64,000 nt of DNA, taken from Allolobophora icterica. Its lineage: Eukaryota > Annelida > Clitellata > Crassiclitellata > Lumbricidae. The notes below the pieces were generated by a model that ran no database searches, was not told the DNA's origin, and saw only the letters and a list, made by a program, of their open reading frames with translations. The position numbers and the translations under genes are program-made. The stretch spans positions 16,415,386 to 16,479,385 of the forward strand of contig OY744609.1 of NCBI GenBank assembly GCA_963556255.1, read 5' to 3'. This document shows, piece by piece, positions 31,560-42,230 of the stretch (position 1 is its first letter; every line of letters starts with the position of its first letter).

Positions 31560-32850
31560 CATAGGCGCCGAGTTGACTCAAAAAGTGTGAGTGCCCAAAG
31601 AGAGTGAAAAAATGTTCGCGCGTAAGCGCGAAAAAATTTTTTGATCTTTTTTTTCGTTACAATGTTACAATGCTACAAAGTCATAGTTCTCTCCGATATA
31701 AATTCTCAATTCTTTTGTTTTATAGGCCTAATTATAATGGCAAATTAATGTCAAATTACAAATATGTGGCTTCTCTCGTCCAGTGTCAATTCTCAATTTT
31801 TTTGACTTTATGGGATTTTCTATATTTGCTTTGTTGGATTTAGTTAGGACACACTTATTGAAATTATACCTCTGACAGCAGAATCTACACTGCATTCTAC
31901 ACAGAGGTGGCGATCTTGTTTGACAGATAGGGGGACACTTGAAATGGGATAATAGGGCTATTGATTCGCGCGTGAGCGCGGAAAATTTTTTTGACCTCTT
32001 TTTGTGCACGAAAAATGCGTTAAAAAGCAAGGGGCAGGCACTTTGTAACGGCATGTAGATATATAGTTTCATCAAATTGCATAATCGCAAGCAAACTAAT
32101 TCAAATCTAAAGTTTATTGACTTATTAGTAACATAGTGCGAAACAGTCGGCCTATAAACAGAATAATAATAAACAAAACTCATTAATTTTTTTTATTTGT
32201 TGGTGGCAACGTGTTGATAGCCTATCGACGTGCCAATTATTAACAAAAACAGCAATCAAAAGTCTCTTTAGAAATGGGGGACAACTGCATACTGTGTCCC
32301 CTCACTGTTAAAGGTGGATGGGACATGTCCCACTCGTGTCAAAAATTTCAATGGAAATGTTACAGTTTTACAAAATGTCATGGTTCTCTCCAGTTTCATT
32401 TCTTAATTCTTTTGTTTTATGATTATAATGTCTTTATTTGTTACAATGATTCACAACTAAATGGCTTTTCTCTAGGTCTCCCTGGTATTTAAAAAGTGCG
32501 AATTTCTTTTTGCAAAGGCTGTTGCAGGAGATCTTATCGCTGCAGGTTTTTTCAAGCGATAATTAAGCTAGCAGTTTCGTCCCTGTCTATAGTATACAAG
32601 TGTGTCAGTCGTGTTTGAGACAAGACTGAAAGCATAAAACTTACAGGACGAGTGATAAAGTTAATTGAGATTAAAATATAACAAAGACGTTATATTATTT
32701 TATGGATAAATACTGTCATTAGCAAAATAATCTCTTAAAAAGGGCTCTTTGGGGACTGATTTCTGGTGGTGCCCGGGCATAGGCGGGCCTCGCAGGGCCT
32801 ATTTCTGGTGGTGCTGGGCACTCACGGGCCTCGCAGAGTCGGCGCCCATG
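31560..32850. mobile_element. Non-autonomous DNA transposon, TIR CATAGGCGCCGA
   Basis: A 1291-bp element with ends CATAGGCGCCGA and TCGGCGCCCATG and the perfect 8-bp duplication AAAATGAG (31552-31559 and 32851-32858). Subterminal GAGTGCCC and GGGCACTC motifs are inverted. Internal segments GCGCGTAAGCGCGAAAA and CGCGTGAGCGCGGAAAA repeat. The CAT start with an 8-bp duplication leaves hAT or P-like both possible. No transposase is seen. Confidence 0.88.
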
Positions 32851-33027
32851 AAAATGAGATGTAGGACGTGATGGGCGCCTTGCATGGCTGCCGTATACAG
32901 TTAAATTCGACTCCTGTAATAACTTGTGATCATCCGTTCATACTGATTTGTAATCATAGGCCCTACTGCGTAATTGTCAGTTTGAAGATATTAGGCCTAA
33001 ACGAAAATTATTATTATTATTTATTGG

Positions 33028-33460
33028 GAGCGCTTCTGAATAGCTCTCCCGCTAGAAGCGCTTTATAAATGTCCAAATAAAATACAATACAATATATAGC
33101 GCCTTCAAAGAGCCTCACGAAGGCGCTAAGCGTAGCTACCTAACAGATTTAAACAGATGCGACTTAAGGAATTTCGGAAATGTTTCCTGAGCTGCACGCG
33201 GTGCAGTGTTACAGATTGTTAATGGAAGACGGATGCAGTATGATGGTCCAGAGCATGAGAAGGCACTTTGCGCCCGCATCGATGTACGAGAGCGCGGGTC
33301 CCCACAAGCTGCAGAACGTAACGATCGACGTCCTGCCTGTCTGGAGACGGGAACAGAGAGCTTCTTATGTACTCTGGAGCCGCGCCGAGCAACGATGTTC
33401 GTCCCATGAGAATGATCTTGGAATAAAGTGGGTTGGATGTGGGCAACACACCCCACGAGC
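33028..33460. repeat. LINE 3' end and shared noncoding block
   Basis: Contains the LINE end (GAAGCGCTTTATAAATGTCC), then a hairpin-forming ATAGCGCCTTCAAAG...GAAGGCGCTAAG and about 330 bp matched at 52860-53310 in copy 2. Hairpins of the same style are at 52979-53007 and 59809-59838. No gene is supported. Confidence 0.6.
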
Positions 33461-33479
33461 CCACTAATAGCCCACCAAA

Positions 33480-33945
33480 AAGCGGATATTGCAAAAGTCG
33501 GTTAATGGGCTTCTCATATGAAGCCTAGATGGGTTCGTTATGGGCAGCCCAAGCCCATGAGCCCACTTGTCGCCCACATAAAATTTTATTCGGATGACGG
33601 GCTTCTCAGTCCTCACCTCGCTCCTATAGATGGGCTGATCTGGGCTCGCCCAAGCCCACGAGCCCACCTAATTATTAGACGGGCTATACATGGGCATGCT
33701 GGCAGGGGAGATTCTTCAATACCGCTTTTCGTTTTGCATGGGTGTCACCCCATTTACGGATTACCTGTGCATACGGATAAATAGGCCTGATTTCAGCTTA
33801 GGCCTATCCACCTCGTTATCAGTGAGAGTTTATTGGCTACTAGCCCCCGTTGTACCGTATTTCATGAACCATGGTGGGCCACGGTAGGATTCCGTCAATT
33901 TTAATTTTAAAAATCGCAACCAAGAGTTCAAAGTATGACTGGCAG
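33480..33945. repeat. Degenerate repeats rich in AGCCCA
   Basis: Phrases such as GCCCAAGCCCATGAGCCCAC and GATGGGCT recur several times here and at 30055-30110, 51310-51370, 53330-53430 and 54430-54480. The open frames produced are not gene-like. Confidence 0.55.
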
Positions 33946-33953
33946 GCCTAAAC

Positions 33954-34851
33954 CAGAGGTTGGCAAACTACGGCCCGCCAACACTTTTTATCCGGCCCCC
34001 ACAATTCTTTAGAAAATATTTTAAAAAATCAGATCCGAGTCGTTTTACTCACCTAGCGATGTTCTCCTACTTACTATTCCGGTCTGGTCTTTAATAATAA
34101 TGCATTAACTTTGTCGATCTGCCCCCACTCCCCTGCAGAGGTTTTTGCACATGATCTGCAATTCTGCATACGCAGAAGTGAAATCCGTTCAAGTAAACTA
34201 ATGTTGCTTTCAAGTCAGATGAAAGAACAAAACTACGGGAACTTTCCTACCCTTCAGTTGCAAACTGTCACAGTAGAGTCTGAGGAAAAATATAGCCTTC
34301 AGCCGTCAAGTTTGGCAGAAGAGTTCTCCAGAAGTTTTGTGGATTTTAGATCTATTGAGACTGCATTTTCTTTGCTCACTATACCGTTCACATTTGACAT
34401 TGACATTTAGCTCATATACGGAATTTCAGCTGGAGTTAACCGACCCACAACGTGACATTGTTCTCAAAGAACAGCTCACAGGATCAAACCTGATTTTCAT
34501 TCTTTTCTTTGCTCAGGAAGAAAAAATTCTCAAATCTACAAACTTTTGCTTTTAAAAATGCTTGTGTTATTCGCATCCGCTTACATCTGTCAACAAAGAT
34601 TTTTAACTATGAAGATAAACAAATCCAAGTACAGGTCTCAGTTACGTAATCTAAACTTGAACTCAAACTGTGAATTGCAACCAGCTCAATCACTCCGGAT
34701 TATGGGAAACTTGTTAAATGCATGTAGGCTATGTTCACACTCGCATACATCTCGTCAGTTACAGCCAAAGTGTATTAAATATACTATAAATAAGTAAACT
34801 TTCTTTCATGTTAGTCGTTATTAAAAGTTAAAAATGTGTTATGTGTTATCC
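33954..34851 (+). mobile_element. hAT transposon remnant (CAGAGGTTGGC), right end lost
   Basis: Starts CAGAGGTTGGCAAACTACGG, like the complete element 51541-52510. It encodes decayed hAT dimerisation sequence: QLELTDPQRDIVLKEQL, then LKMLVLFASAYICQQRF and MKINKSKYRSQL. This is the LELIDLQ...LRMLSLFGSTYVCEQ...MKxNKSKYRSRL block of ZBED/GTF2IRD2-type hAT proteins. The right inverted repeat is missing and no target duplication is visible. Confidence 0.85.
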
Positions 34852-35217
34852 CCAACGAACCCCCCAGGATCGCCGCCGATGCCCACTGTAAACCTTTTCT
34901 CCTCTATGGAACGGAAGTTGTCAGCCATACCAACAGTGAACTGAACTCCCCATAGAATGCAGCGCACAAGTTTACAGCTCTGCAATATGTGCAATGTTCA
35001 AAATCTGTCATAGTAGTGCTGAGTCGGTGCTGCACTTCGTGCATGAAAATAACAGTAAAGAGTGTTGGTTACCCAGAAAACTGCGTTAAGTACGACCTGG
35101 CGACATGTGCAACGCGAGTTGTCAGTAGGCTAATCGTGTGTGACCATTTGTAACGAAAACACATAGGGAGGGAAGGGGAGGAGAGCATGATGAAGGGAAT
35201 GGGACTGCCATACTGGG

Positions 35218-35572
35218 CAGTGTTAACTCTAGTCCCCCTCTTCTGGGAGGAGAAACTAGGAATTTACACAAGATTTTTTGCATCCATCTTGAAAAGTTTC
35301 AGACTTTTCCTAATTTCATCTTCAAAAAAAGTTGATGACCTTTTTTTAGTCCTCCGTCCGATTTTTTAAAGCAATTACTCTCTCAAAAAAGGTTGATGAC
35401 CTTTTTTAGGAATTCATCTCTCTGGGGGGGGGAACCATGTATCCACATGTATCCTGGGGGGAATTGTCCTCCCCTAAAGGTCTCTACATTGTAATGTTGC
35501 TGGCCTCTGGGGGAAACATAAATCCTGGGGGACATTTCCCCCCCCCAAAGTCGTCTATAGATTAAACACTGC
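35218..35572. mobile_element. hAT MITE, TIR CAGTGTTAA
   Basis: Ends CAGTGTTAACTCTAG and CTATAGATTAAACACTGC with the perfect 8-bp duplication ATACTGGG (35210-35217 and 35573-35580). The interior has GGGGGG and CCCCCC runs and TTTTTT stretches. Absent at the matching place in copy 2 (about 54971). Confidence 0.9.
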
Positions 35573-36122
35573 ATACTGGGGTGAAACAGGGCCACGGAGA
35601 GGTTCTGGCAAGCCATTTAAGTGTTTCCACCGTAGTGCCATATGCTGTCTCATCGGCTTGACCTCTCAGGATTCTCGACCTAGCACGAACTAGCACGGAA
35701 AAACAACCTGGCTATACCGGACTTGATTTCATATAGCGCCTGTATATTAGCTGGTCTCTCTGACGTGGCTTTTGTGTGAGAGCTGAAGATTTTCAAAGAT
35801 ATACATTTCATTACATAACAAATGAAGATAGCATGCAATGGTGGAAGCAGTTTTGAAGTCGAGCATGGGACTCATTCGGCGGCGGTCACGAATGTGCATG
35901 AAGCAGAAGCGCGAGAGGTTGAAGAAGTGTCTACAGAAGGATCAAGTCTCACCTTTTCAAGAACTCCTAGATCCCGACTCATCTGCTCATCCGCCTTCCA
36001 ATTCTTCTCCACCTAAAATAATGACACTCGCCTTAACAGCTGCTGCTGTAGGCCTCCTCTCTTGAGATCCGCCGGACTCGCTCTCCCTTGCAAGACTACT
36101 CTCTGGAAAAACCCCGTGATTT

Positions 36123-36245
36123 GACGCAACGCTCGTGCATAAGCTGATCTCTGCTGGTGCCCTGCGCTTGGCTTTAGAGTGGCAGTTTCTAAGTTTGGAG
36201 TTTGCCGTTACGGTTACGATTACGACTTAGGGCCTACGATTAGTA
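36123..36245 (+). repeat. Short interspersed repeat, copy 2
   Basis: Counterpart of 21074-21180, with the TAGGGCCTA insertion near 36229 that copy 1 lacks. Confidence 0.5.
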
Positions 36246-36874
36246 TTTTCGCATTTTGGAACATAAATTTGTAAAGAAATTTTAAAGAAAACGATTCATA
36301 ACTGCTCTTTCGTTATTTTACTACTTGTTGATAAGTTAATTTCGCCTTCTGCATTTATTTGCTGGTAAAGCATATTTGGTTCTATATTATTATATAAGCG
36401 AAGGAATCTATGCATAGTATGTCAGTAGGCCTTATGACTATTAAATGTGTATAAATAAACGAGTTGAACTGAATATATTTCTATATAATTGTATCATTCT
36501 TTTATTTCACCGACCATGATTGCCTTCGATTTGTAATCTCATCTTAATAGAAATGGTACAGGTCTAAATAGCTCTTCTGGAAACAATTGAAAGTAACCTA
36601 GCCTATTCTCTTTTACCGCAGTTAAAGTTAGAAATGGTATACTTTTCGCATTAGGCTACACATACTGACGAATGCAGTTTAGGCTAACGTATTTGGATTT
36701 CTTTTAATTCGGCGAAACTAACGACATCGGTTATCTATGAAATCATGTGCTGATTTCAAGATCTTACTGTTTTTCCGTATTTGTTTTGCAGTTTGTGCAA
36801 AATTGTATGGACTAATTACAGTTCTTTCAGAAAGTAGGCCTACAGATCTAAATAGCTCCACAGTATAAATAATT

Positions 36875-37204
36875 ACACAGTAGGCCTACGTCGACTCCCA
36901 TCGCTGCCTGTTGACTAGTTTTTGGGGTGATACCATTTTGAAACTGAGGTTTTGAATTATAGATTTAAGCTGAAATTAACGTGAAAAATAATATTGAAGT
37001 CCTCAATGTTGTTGTAACGTTTAAGAAATATTTTTGTGTGATGGATTCCGGTGTATCGGCGTGTAGTCCTCAATGTTGTTGTAACGTTTCAAAATATTTG
37101 ATGTGATGGGTTCCGGTGTATCGGCGTGTAAGCGACTCAGTTTCAAAATGGCGGTCGGTCACACATTCTGACTGCTGCATTGGCCGGGAGTCGACGTACT
37201 GTGT
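36875..37204. mobile_element. MITE, TIR ACACAGTACGTCGACTCCC
   Basis: A 330-bp element present only in copy 2. The right end (read inverted) is ACACAGTACGTCGACTCCC; the left end is the same except for GGCCTA inserted after ACACAGTA. The flanks AAATAATT and AAATATTT match at 7 of 8 positions. Inside are two direct repeats of about 65 bp beginning GTCCTCAATGTTGTTGTAAC (about 36999 and 37065) and an inverted CATTTTGAAACTGAG pair. Confidence 0.85.
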
Positions 37205-37383
37205 AAATATTTATTCTGTGATAGCTCCTCTGGAAAAAATTTAACCTAATCTCTTTTAGCGTAGTTAAAAGTTAGAAATGGTATACTTTTCGAAGTTTTA
37301 GATATTGTAAATTTCTAAATTTTAGTGAAATACAATATTGTTTGCAATTGAGCAGTCATAGATGTAATCTAATGAAACTAATG

Positions 37384-37592
37384 GGGGGGGGGTCCATAGA
37401 GTAGTGGTAACATCACTTGCGTGAAGTGCAGTAGGTAGCGAGATGGCGCGTTTGTGAAAATGAGATGTAGGACGTGATGGGCTCCTTGCAAGGCTGCCAT
37501 ATACAGTTAAAATTCGACTCCTGTAATAACTTGTGATCATCCGTTCATACTGATTTGTAATCATACTGCGTAATTGTCAGTTTGAAGATATT
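37384..37592 (+). mobile_element. tRNA-derived SINE, copy C
   Basis: GGGGTCCATAGAGTAGTGGT through CAGTTTGAAGATATTA, with a deletion of the B-box-side segment relative to copy A (GTAGCGAGATGGCGCG). Confidence 0.75.
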
Positions 37593-37780
37593 AATCATGA
37601 TCCTAGCCATAAAACAGCATAAAACAAACAAAATATGCAGCATAAGGTGGACGAAGAAAGATCTCTATACGAGAGAGACAAATCCACTTCCTGTGTTTCT
37701 CTCGTATAGAGATCTTTCTTCGTCCACCTTATGCTGCCTATTTTTGTTTTATGCTGTTTTATGGCTAGGATCATGATTAT
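37592..37780. repeat. Large near-perfect hairpin
   Basis: Left arm 37592-37677 and right arm 37697-37780 are inverted copies of about 85 bp with a loop of about 19 bp and few mismatches. The paralogous place in copy 1 (23735-23850) has only the right-arm sequence, so the left arm was created in copy 2. It could be transcribed as a long hairpin RNA; no evidence of that is in the sequence. Confidence 0.92.
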
Positions 37781-38305
37781 TAATTTTCTCAATAATTGTA
37801 ATTTCCAAATCTTCAGGTGGCTACTATAGCTTCCTGGCCTATCTTTGCCATATTTGAAATAAGCACAAGAAAACAATCTTATTCTATCATGAATTTGTGC
37901 TGTGAGACTGCCTATTCCAAACTTTCTATAACCTTAATATCTAGGAAGCATAATAACACACTTGGAAAGTGTAAGTAGACGTTCAAATATCAGTTCAGTG
38001 ATCTCAGATTTACAGAAGGTAACAGAAGAGTTTTTCCAGTGTTTAAATCATCTCTCCAGTATACCTTGGCTACACCACCATGCACCCTCAAATATCATCC
38101 TTGTGACATCTCTGCATACTTGTTGTTCAAGACTTTTGATTTGCATTTAGCATTTCATTATACTTTGTATTCAGTTTATCTTTGACAAAATTTTATTTCA
38201 GTAATTGCATTTTCAAATTCATGATAGGTCTACAACAACACAGAAAAGCAGTACAATTCGACTTATAAATAAGTCAAATATTTGGGCTGAGTTCAAGATC
38301 TCAAG

Positions 38306-39580
38306 ATGCAAGCACATAGCCACGACAGACCAAGGACCTATATATGTGACTTTTGTAACAAAACGTTTACATGGAAATCCAGTCTGAAAATCCATAAAAA
38401 ATTCCACACTGAAGAAAAATCATATAGGCCTAAGTGCAATATATGTCACAAAGAATTTGCACGGAGGACTTCTCTGGTATGCCATAATAGAACCCACACT
38501 GGAGAAAAACCATATATGTGCAATTTGTGTCACAAAGCATTTGCATGGAATACTGCTCTGGAACTCCATAGAAGAACCCACAGTGAAGGAAAACCATATA
38601 TGTGCAATTTATGTCACAAAGCATTTGCACAGAAGATTCATCTGGAATGCCACAAAAGTACCCACACTGGAGAAAAACCACATACGTGCCATTTATGTGA
38701 CAGAGCATTTGTACAGAAGACTCATCTAGAATGCCATACAAAAACCCACACTGGAAAAAAACCATATATGTGCAATTTATGTCACAAAGCATTTGCAACA
38801 AAGACTGTTTTGGAATACCACAGAAGAACTCACACTGGAGAAAAGCCATACGTGTGCAATTTATGTCACAAAGCATTTGCATGGAATACTAATCTGAAAC
38901 GCCATAGAAGAACACACACTGGAGAAAAACCATATATGTGCAACTTATGTCACAAACCTTTTGCACTGAAAATTACTCTCGACGGCCATACAAAAACTCA
39001 CACTGGAGAGAAGCCATACAATTGCAATTTATGTCACAGAGAATTTGCTCAGGAGGGTTATCTGAAGCGTCATAAAAGAACCCACACTAGAGAAAAACGA
39101 TACTTATGCAATTTATGTCACAAAACATTTGCATGGAAGGATACTCTGGAATGCCATGGAAGAACCCACACGGGAGAAAAACCATATATGTGCAATTTAT
39201 GTCACAAAGCATTTGCATGGAGGACTCAACTGGAACATCACAAAATAACCCACACTGGAGAAAAACCATACATCTGCAATTGTTGTGACAGAGCATTTAT
39301 ATGGAAGACTAGTCTGGAATGCCATAGAAGATCTCACACTGGAGAAAAGCCATACATGTGCAATTTATGTCACAAAGCATTTGCATGGAATACTTCTCTG
39401 AAACGCCACAGAAGAACCCACACTGGAGAAAAACCATTTATATGCAGTTTATGTGACAAAGCATTTGCACAGAAGAGTGTCCTTGATCACCATATAAGAA
39501 CCCACACCAGAGAAAGCCATACCAGTGCTGCTTATGTCAATAATGATTTGCAGACATTGGTGCTCCCAAATGCTATGTAG
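38306..39580 (+). CDS. C2H2 zinc-finger protein, 14 fingers (copy 2)
   Basis: A 424-residue frame of C2H2 fingers of 28 residues with TGEKPY linkers; a predicted nuclear DNA-binding protein and paralogue of 24396-25412. The first finger (YICDFCNKTFTWKSSLKIH) and the last (AFAQKSVLDHH) are shared, while the middle array differs in number and helix residues (for example WNTALEL, QKIHLEC, LKITLDG, QEGYLKR). It is 86 residues longer than copy 1: three extra fingers (84) plus two residues, Arg-Pro, from a GGCCTA insertion before finger 2 (SYRPKCN against LYKCN). The C-terminus leaves the finger register by the same 1-base loss as copy 1 and ends PNAM. It appears intact, with no accessory domain. 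Confidence 0.9.
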   Translation: MQAHSHDRPRTYICDFCNKTFTWKSSLKIHKKFHTEEKSYRPKCNICHKEFARRTSLVCHNRTHTGEKPYMCNLCHKAFAWNTALELHRRTHSEGKPYMCNLCHKAFAQKIHLECHKSTHTGEKPHTCHLCDRAFVQKTHLECHTKTHTGKKPYMCNLCHKAFATKTVLEYHRRTHTGEKPYVCNLCHKAFAWNTNLKRHRRTHTGEKPYMCNLCHKPFALKITLDGHTKTHTGEKPYNCNLCHREFAQEGYLKRHKRTHTREKRYLCNLCHKTFAWKDTLECHGRTHTGEKPYMCNLCHKAFAWRTQLEHHKITHTGEKPYICNCCDRAFIWKTSLECHRRSHTGEKPYMCNLCHKAFAWNTSLKRHRRTHTGEKPFICSLCDKAFAQKSVLDHHIRTHTRESHTSAAYVNNDLQTLVLPNAM

Positions 39581-39790
39581 TGTATGTTAAAAACCATTTA
39601 CACAGACATGTCCTCAGAAACGCCGTGCATGAACCCTCAACGAAAGAAACTATACAAATGCACATTATGTAACTAAAGCATTTACACAGAGTGACGCTCT
39701 CAAAATGCAGTCAAGAAGATACAATTGGCAAATGCTACAGAAGTGTAAATTATGTGATGCAGCGTTGCTGCTGTCATGCAAGATACAATA
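39500..39790 (+). pseudogene. Frame-shifted terminal fingers of copy 2
   Basis: Finger-like remains after the shift (RAHTCC-like and CNxCxKxF traces) parallel those at 25340-25560 of copy 1, ending in the shared AGTGACGCTCTCAAAATGCA. Confidence 0.65.
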
Positions 39791-39838
39791 CTGGTGAAAA
39801 AAATTATGTGAGAGTGAATTCTATGCCGAACATAGCAC

Positions 39839-40734
39839 CAGTCTTGTCCTCGAGACCAAGGTCTTGGTCTCGAGTGCACTCGAGTTCGGTTTTAAAAGTC
39901 TTGGTCTTGGTCTTGAGGTTCTTGGTCTTGGTCTTGGTCTTGAGGTTCAAGGTCTTGGTCTTGGTCTTGGTCTTGAGGATCAAGGTCTTGGTCTTGGTTT
40001 TGCAAGACCAAGACCAAGACTTTTGACAATATAAAGAGTCATTTAACAAAACGCAAGGATTTTAATAATTTATCCAATAATTACTAATACAATTGCTTTA
40101 GTGTTTACACGGTGTGAGTGAGGCTTTACTGTTGCTTTTGACATTTATTTTGACTTCTGGTTAGTTACCATGGAATGATTTCAAAGCAGACTCACAATTT
40201 GTACATTTACATCCGGTACTTGAAAAGCTGCTCTGTGTGCCAGTGAATTCAGCACTGTAGAACGTATATTTCACATGCAAATTTTTTATAAGAAACCACA
40301 GGTCACGTCTTGGTCAGAAAATTCTGAGCGAATTGCTTTTTATAAAATGCAACAGGCATATGGAATAAGATTTCGCCCGAAGGACTTCTGTAAATACGAA
40401 TTCGGAATTCTCTGCAGTCTGCATTTGGAATTGTTTTGTTTGAATAAAATAAAGATTCGTGTTTTAATTAAAATAGCGAGTAGTCTGACTTGACAATTTT
40501 TTAGTAAGGAATTGAAATCTGGATATGGTTGTAATTGTTTGGGTATTGTTCTCGGTTTTGGTATTGAGTTTCAAAGTCTTGGTCTTGGTCTTGGTCTTGA
40601 GGTTCAAAGTCTTGGTCTTGGTCTTGGTCTTGAGGTTCAAGGTCTTGGTCTTGAGGTTCAAGTTCTTGGTCTTGGTCTTGAGGTTCAAGATCTTGGTCTT
40701 GGTCTTGAGGTTTAAGGTCTTGACAACAAGACTG
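39839..40734 (+). mobile_element. hAT element with GGTCTT arrays, copy ii
   Basis: An 896-bp element from CAGTCTTGTCCTCGAGACC to GACAACAAGACTG with the perfect 8-bp duplication CATAGCAC (39831-39838 and 40735-40742). The paralogous site in copy 1 (about 25690) is empty. It has GGTCTT arrays at both ends and remnants of the transposase C-terminus (about 40185-40430). Confidence 0.93.
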
Positions 40735-41439
40735 CATAGCACTACTATTATTAAAAACAAACAAAAAAAATTATGTGAGGGTAATTCTGTGCGGAACATG
40801 GCACAACTATTATTAAAAGCAAACACACAAAATTATGTGAGAGTGAATTATGTGCCGAACATGACACAAACATGCCATGCAAGCACTTATGTAGGGATCG
40901 AGTACATATACTGACTATGAGAACTTTGTTGATGGAAAACAGTTGTCAACTACAGAAATCTTGCAAGATCTTAAGCAGAGGACGAATCATAGTCCAGTTG
41001 AAATGATATTCTGGAGCTATCCCAGAGTAATGTCTGATGTTATTACTCATTTAATTTTTTTTACACCATATGGATGTGGAATGTGTGACAAGTGTTTTAA
41101 ATTGAGAAGGATTCTATGGAACATTATTGTTATGTTACCGTCAGAACATTATCATTATGTTACCATCACTACTGTGATGCTCCACAGAGAGATATGTTTC
41201 TTTAAACATTTTAAATGTACGGTTTAGTTAATTTCGTAGAACAAAGGAAACAGATTAGTTTGGAAGTTTATAGTTCCGTCTGTTGACTTCACACCAGTTT
41301 TAATGTTATAAACATACGTTTGAAACTCATCTAGTCATATTTCATCAATGTCTAGGCTTGAGGTTTACACTGTACCAGCTATTCTTCCTGTCTGCCACCA
41401 CTGGCGTTGATACGCTTTGCTATTCGGTTATGATATTTC

Positions 41440-41606
41440 CAGGGGCGTCTATCCCCCTAAGTCATTGGAGCAACGTCCCTTTTCCCCCTCTTCTTCCCTC
41501 TCCTCGTTCCTTCCCCCTAAAATGGTGGCACACACACTGACAGATCTCCCCCCTATTTCTTGGATGGAGCATTTGCTCCAAGGTTTCTATGGTGTAGACG
41601 CCCCTG
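41440..41606. mobile_element. MITE, TIR CAGGGGCGTCTA, left boundary copy
   Basis: Inverted ends CAGGGGCGTCTA and TAGACGCCCCTG. The left flank is GATATTTC (41432-41439) but the right flank is GACAACAG, so no target duplication exists around this copy. The missing partner GATATTTC lies at 50909-50916, beyond the second copy of the MITE. Confidence 0.88.
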
Positions 41607-42230
41607 GACAACAGAATGCTTTAAAGTGACAAATTTGGGCAATCAAACTTTTTAAAAAGTTTATAATTTAGCACTATGCACTTTAGGTAACATTGGAAAA
41701 GTAATAAATCTAAATAAATCTTTAATACTAGGCCTAATAATTAAGGCGCCATAAAACGTGTATGACCGAATGCTTATAACAGACTAATATTGAATATTCC
41801 ATATTAGTCCCAGCTTATAAGCTATAGCACAGAATAGATAAAGCTCTATCTATTCTGTGGTTATAGCCAACTGCCTATAGCTGATACGAATAAAAATATT
41901 GTAATTGTAATTGCAATGGAGAACTTACATAACGCCACTCAAAGTCAGAGGCGTTCCTGACCCGGGTCAGGTGTTCAGACGCAACTGGGCAGGAGGGAGA
42001 GTGAGGAGGTCGATATATAGATATAGTTGATGTAAATGACGTCATTGATACTGTTTAAAACAAGAATTAAATTTAGTGGAATAAACATAATATATATATA
42101 TATCGCATATTTTTACATTTGGGCCTAATTACAATATAGGCTAAATATAATGTATAAATAATGTTCGACCAGTGCACACAATATACATACACCAGAGGTA
42201 ATTAAATGTCAAAGGTCAAATATACCCAGA
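41607..42230. other. No gene recognised (island start)
   Basis: AT-rich, not matched in copy 1. A small inverted stretch AATAGATAAAGCTCTATCTATT (41851-41872) and a (TA)n run near 42092 are the only structures noted. Confidence 0.4.

Larger units (their letters stand above)
30883..33008 (+). mobile_element. tRNA-derived SINE, copy B, split by two insertions
   Basis: SINE pieces lie at 30883-30950, 31496-31559 and 32851-33008. Joined, they match the uninterrupted SINE at 21435-21700. The interruptions are elements 30951-31495 and 31560-32850, each with a perfect 8-bp duplication. The SINE itself is inserted in the 3' part of the L2-like LINE; copy 2 has no SINE there. Confidence 0.9.
20965..35620. 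repeat. Segmental duplication, copy 1
   Basis: Collinear with copy 2 (35995-55010). Matching blocks include 20965-21430 with 35995-36445, 21745-22125 with 36505-36860 plus 37215-37375, 23735-26850 with 37690-41439, 29684-30236 with 50909-51532, 30241-30880 with 52520-52855, 33028-33460 with 52860-53310 and 34870-35620 with 54670-55010. By eye identity is roughly 85-97 percent. Differences in length are mostly explained by transposon insertions with target duplications. Confidence 0.88.

Noticed and set aside
33136..33494. Overlapping frames of 90-106 aa on both strands
   Set aside because: The block is a noncoding duplicated repeat; the copy at 52.9-53.3 kb does not keep the frames.
35838..36065. 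Basic 75-aa frame (MVEAVLKSSMGL...)
   Set aside because: No family, no exon borders, and copy 1 of the duplication does not preserve the frame.
38430..38882. Cys-rich minus-strand frames under the zinc-finger gene
   Set aside because: Antisense of the repeated finger codons.
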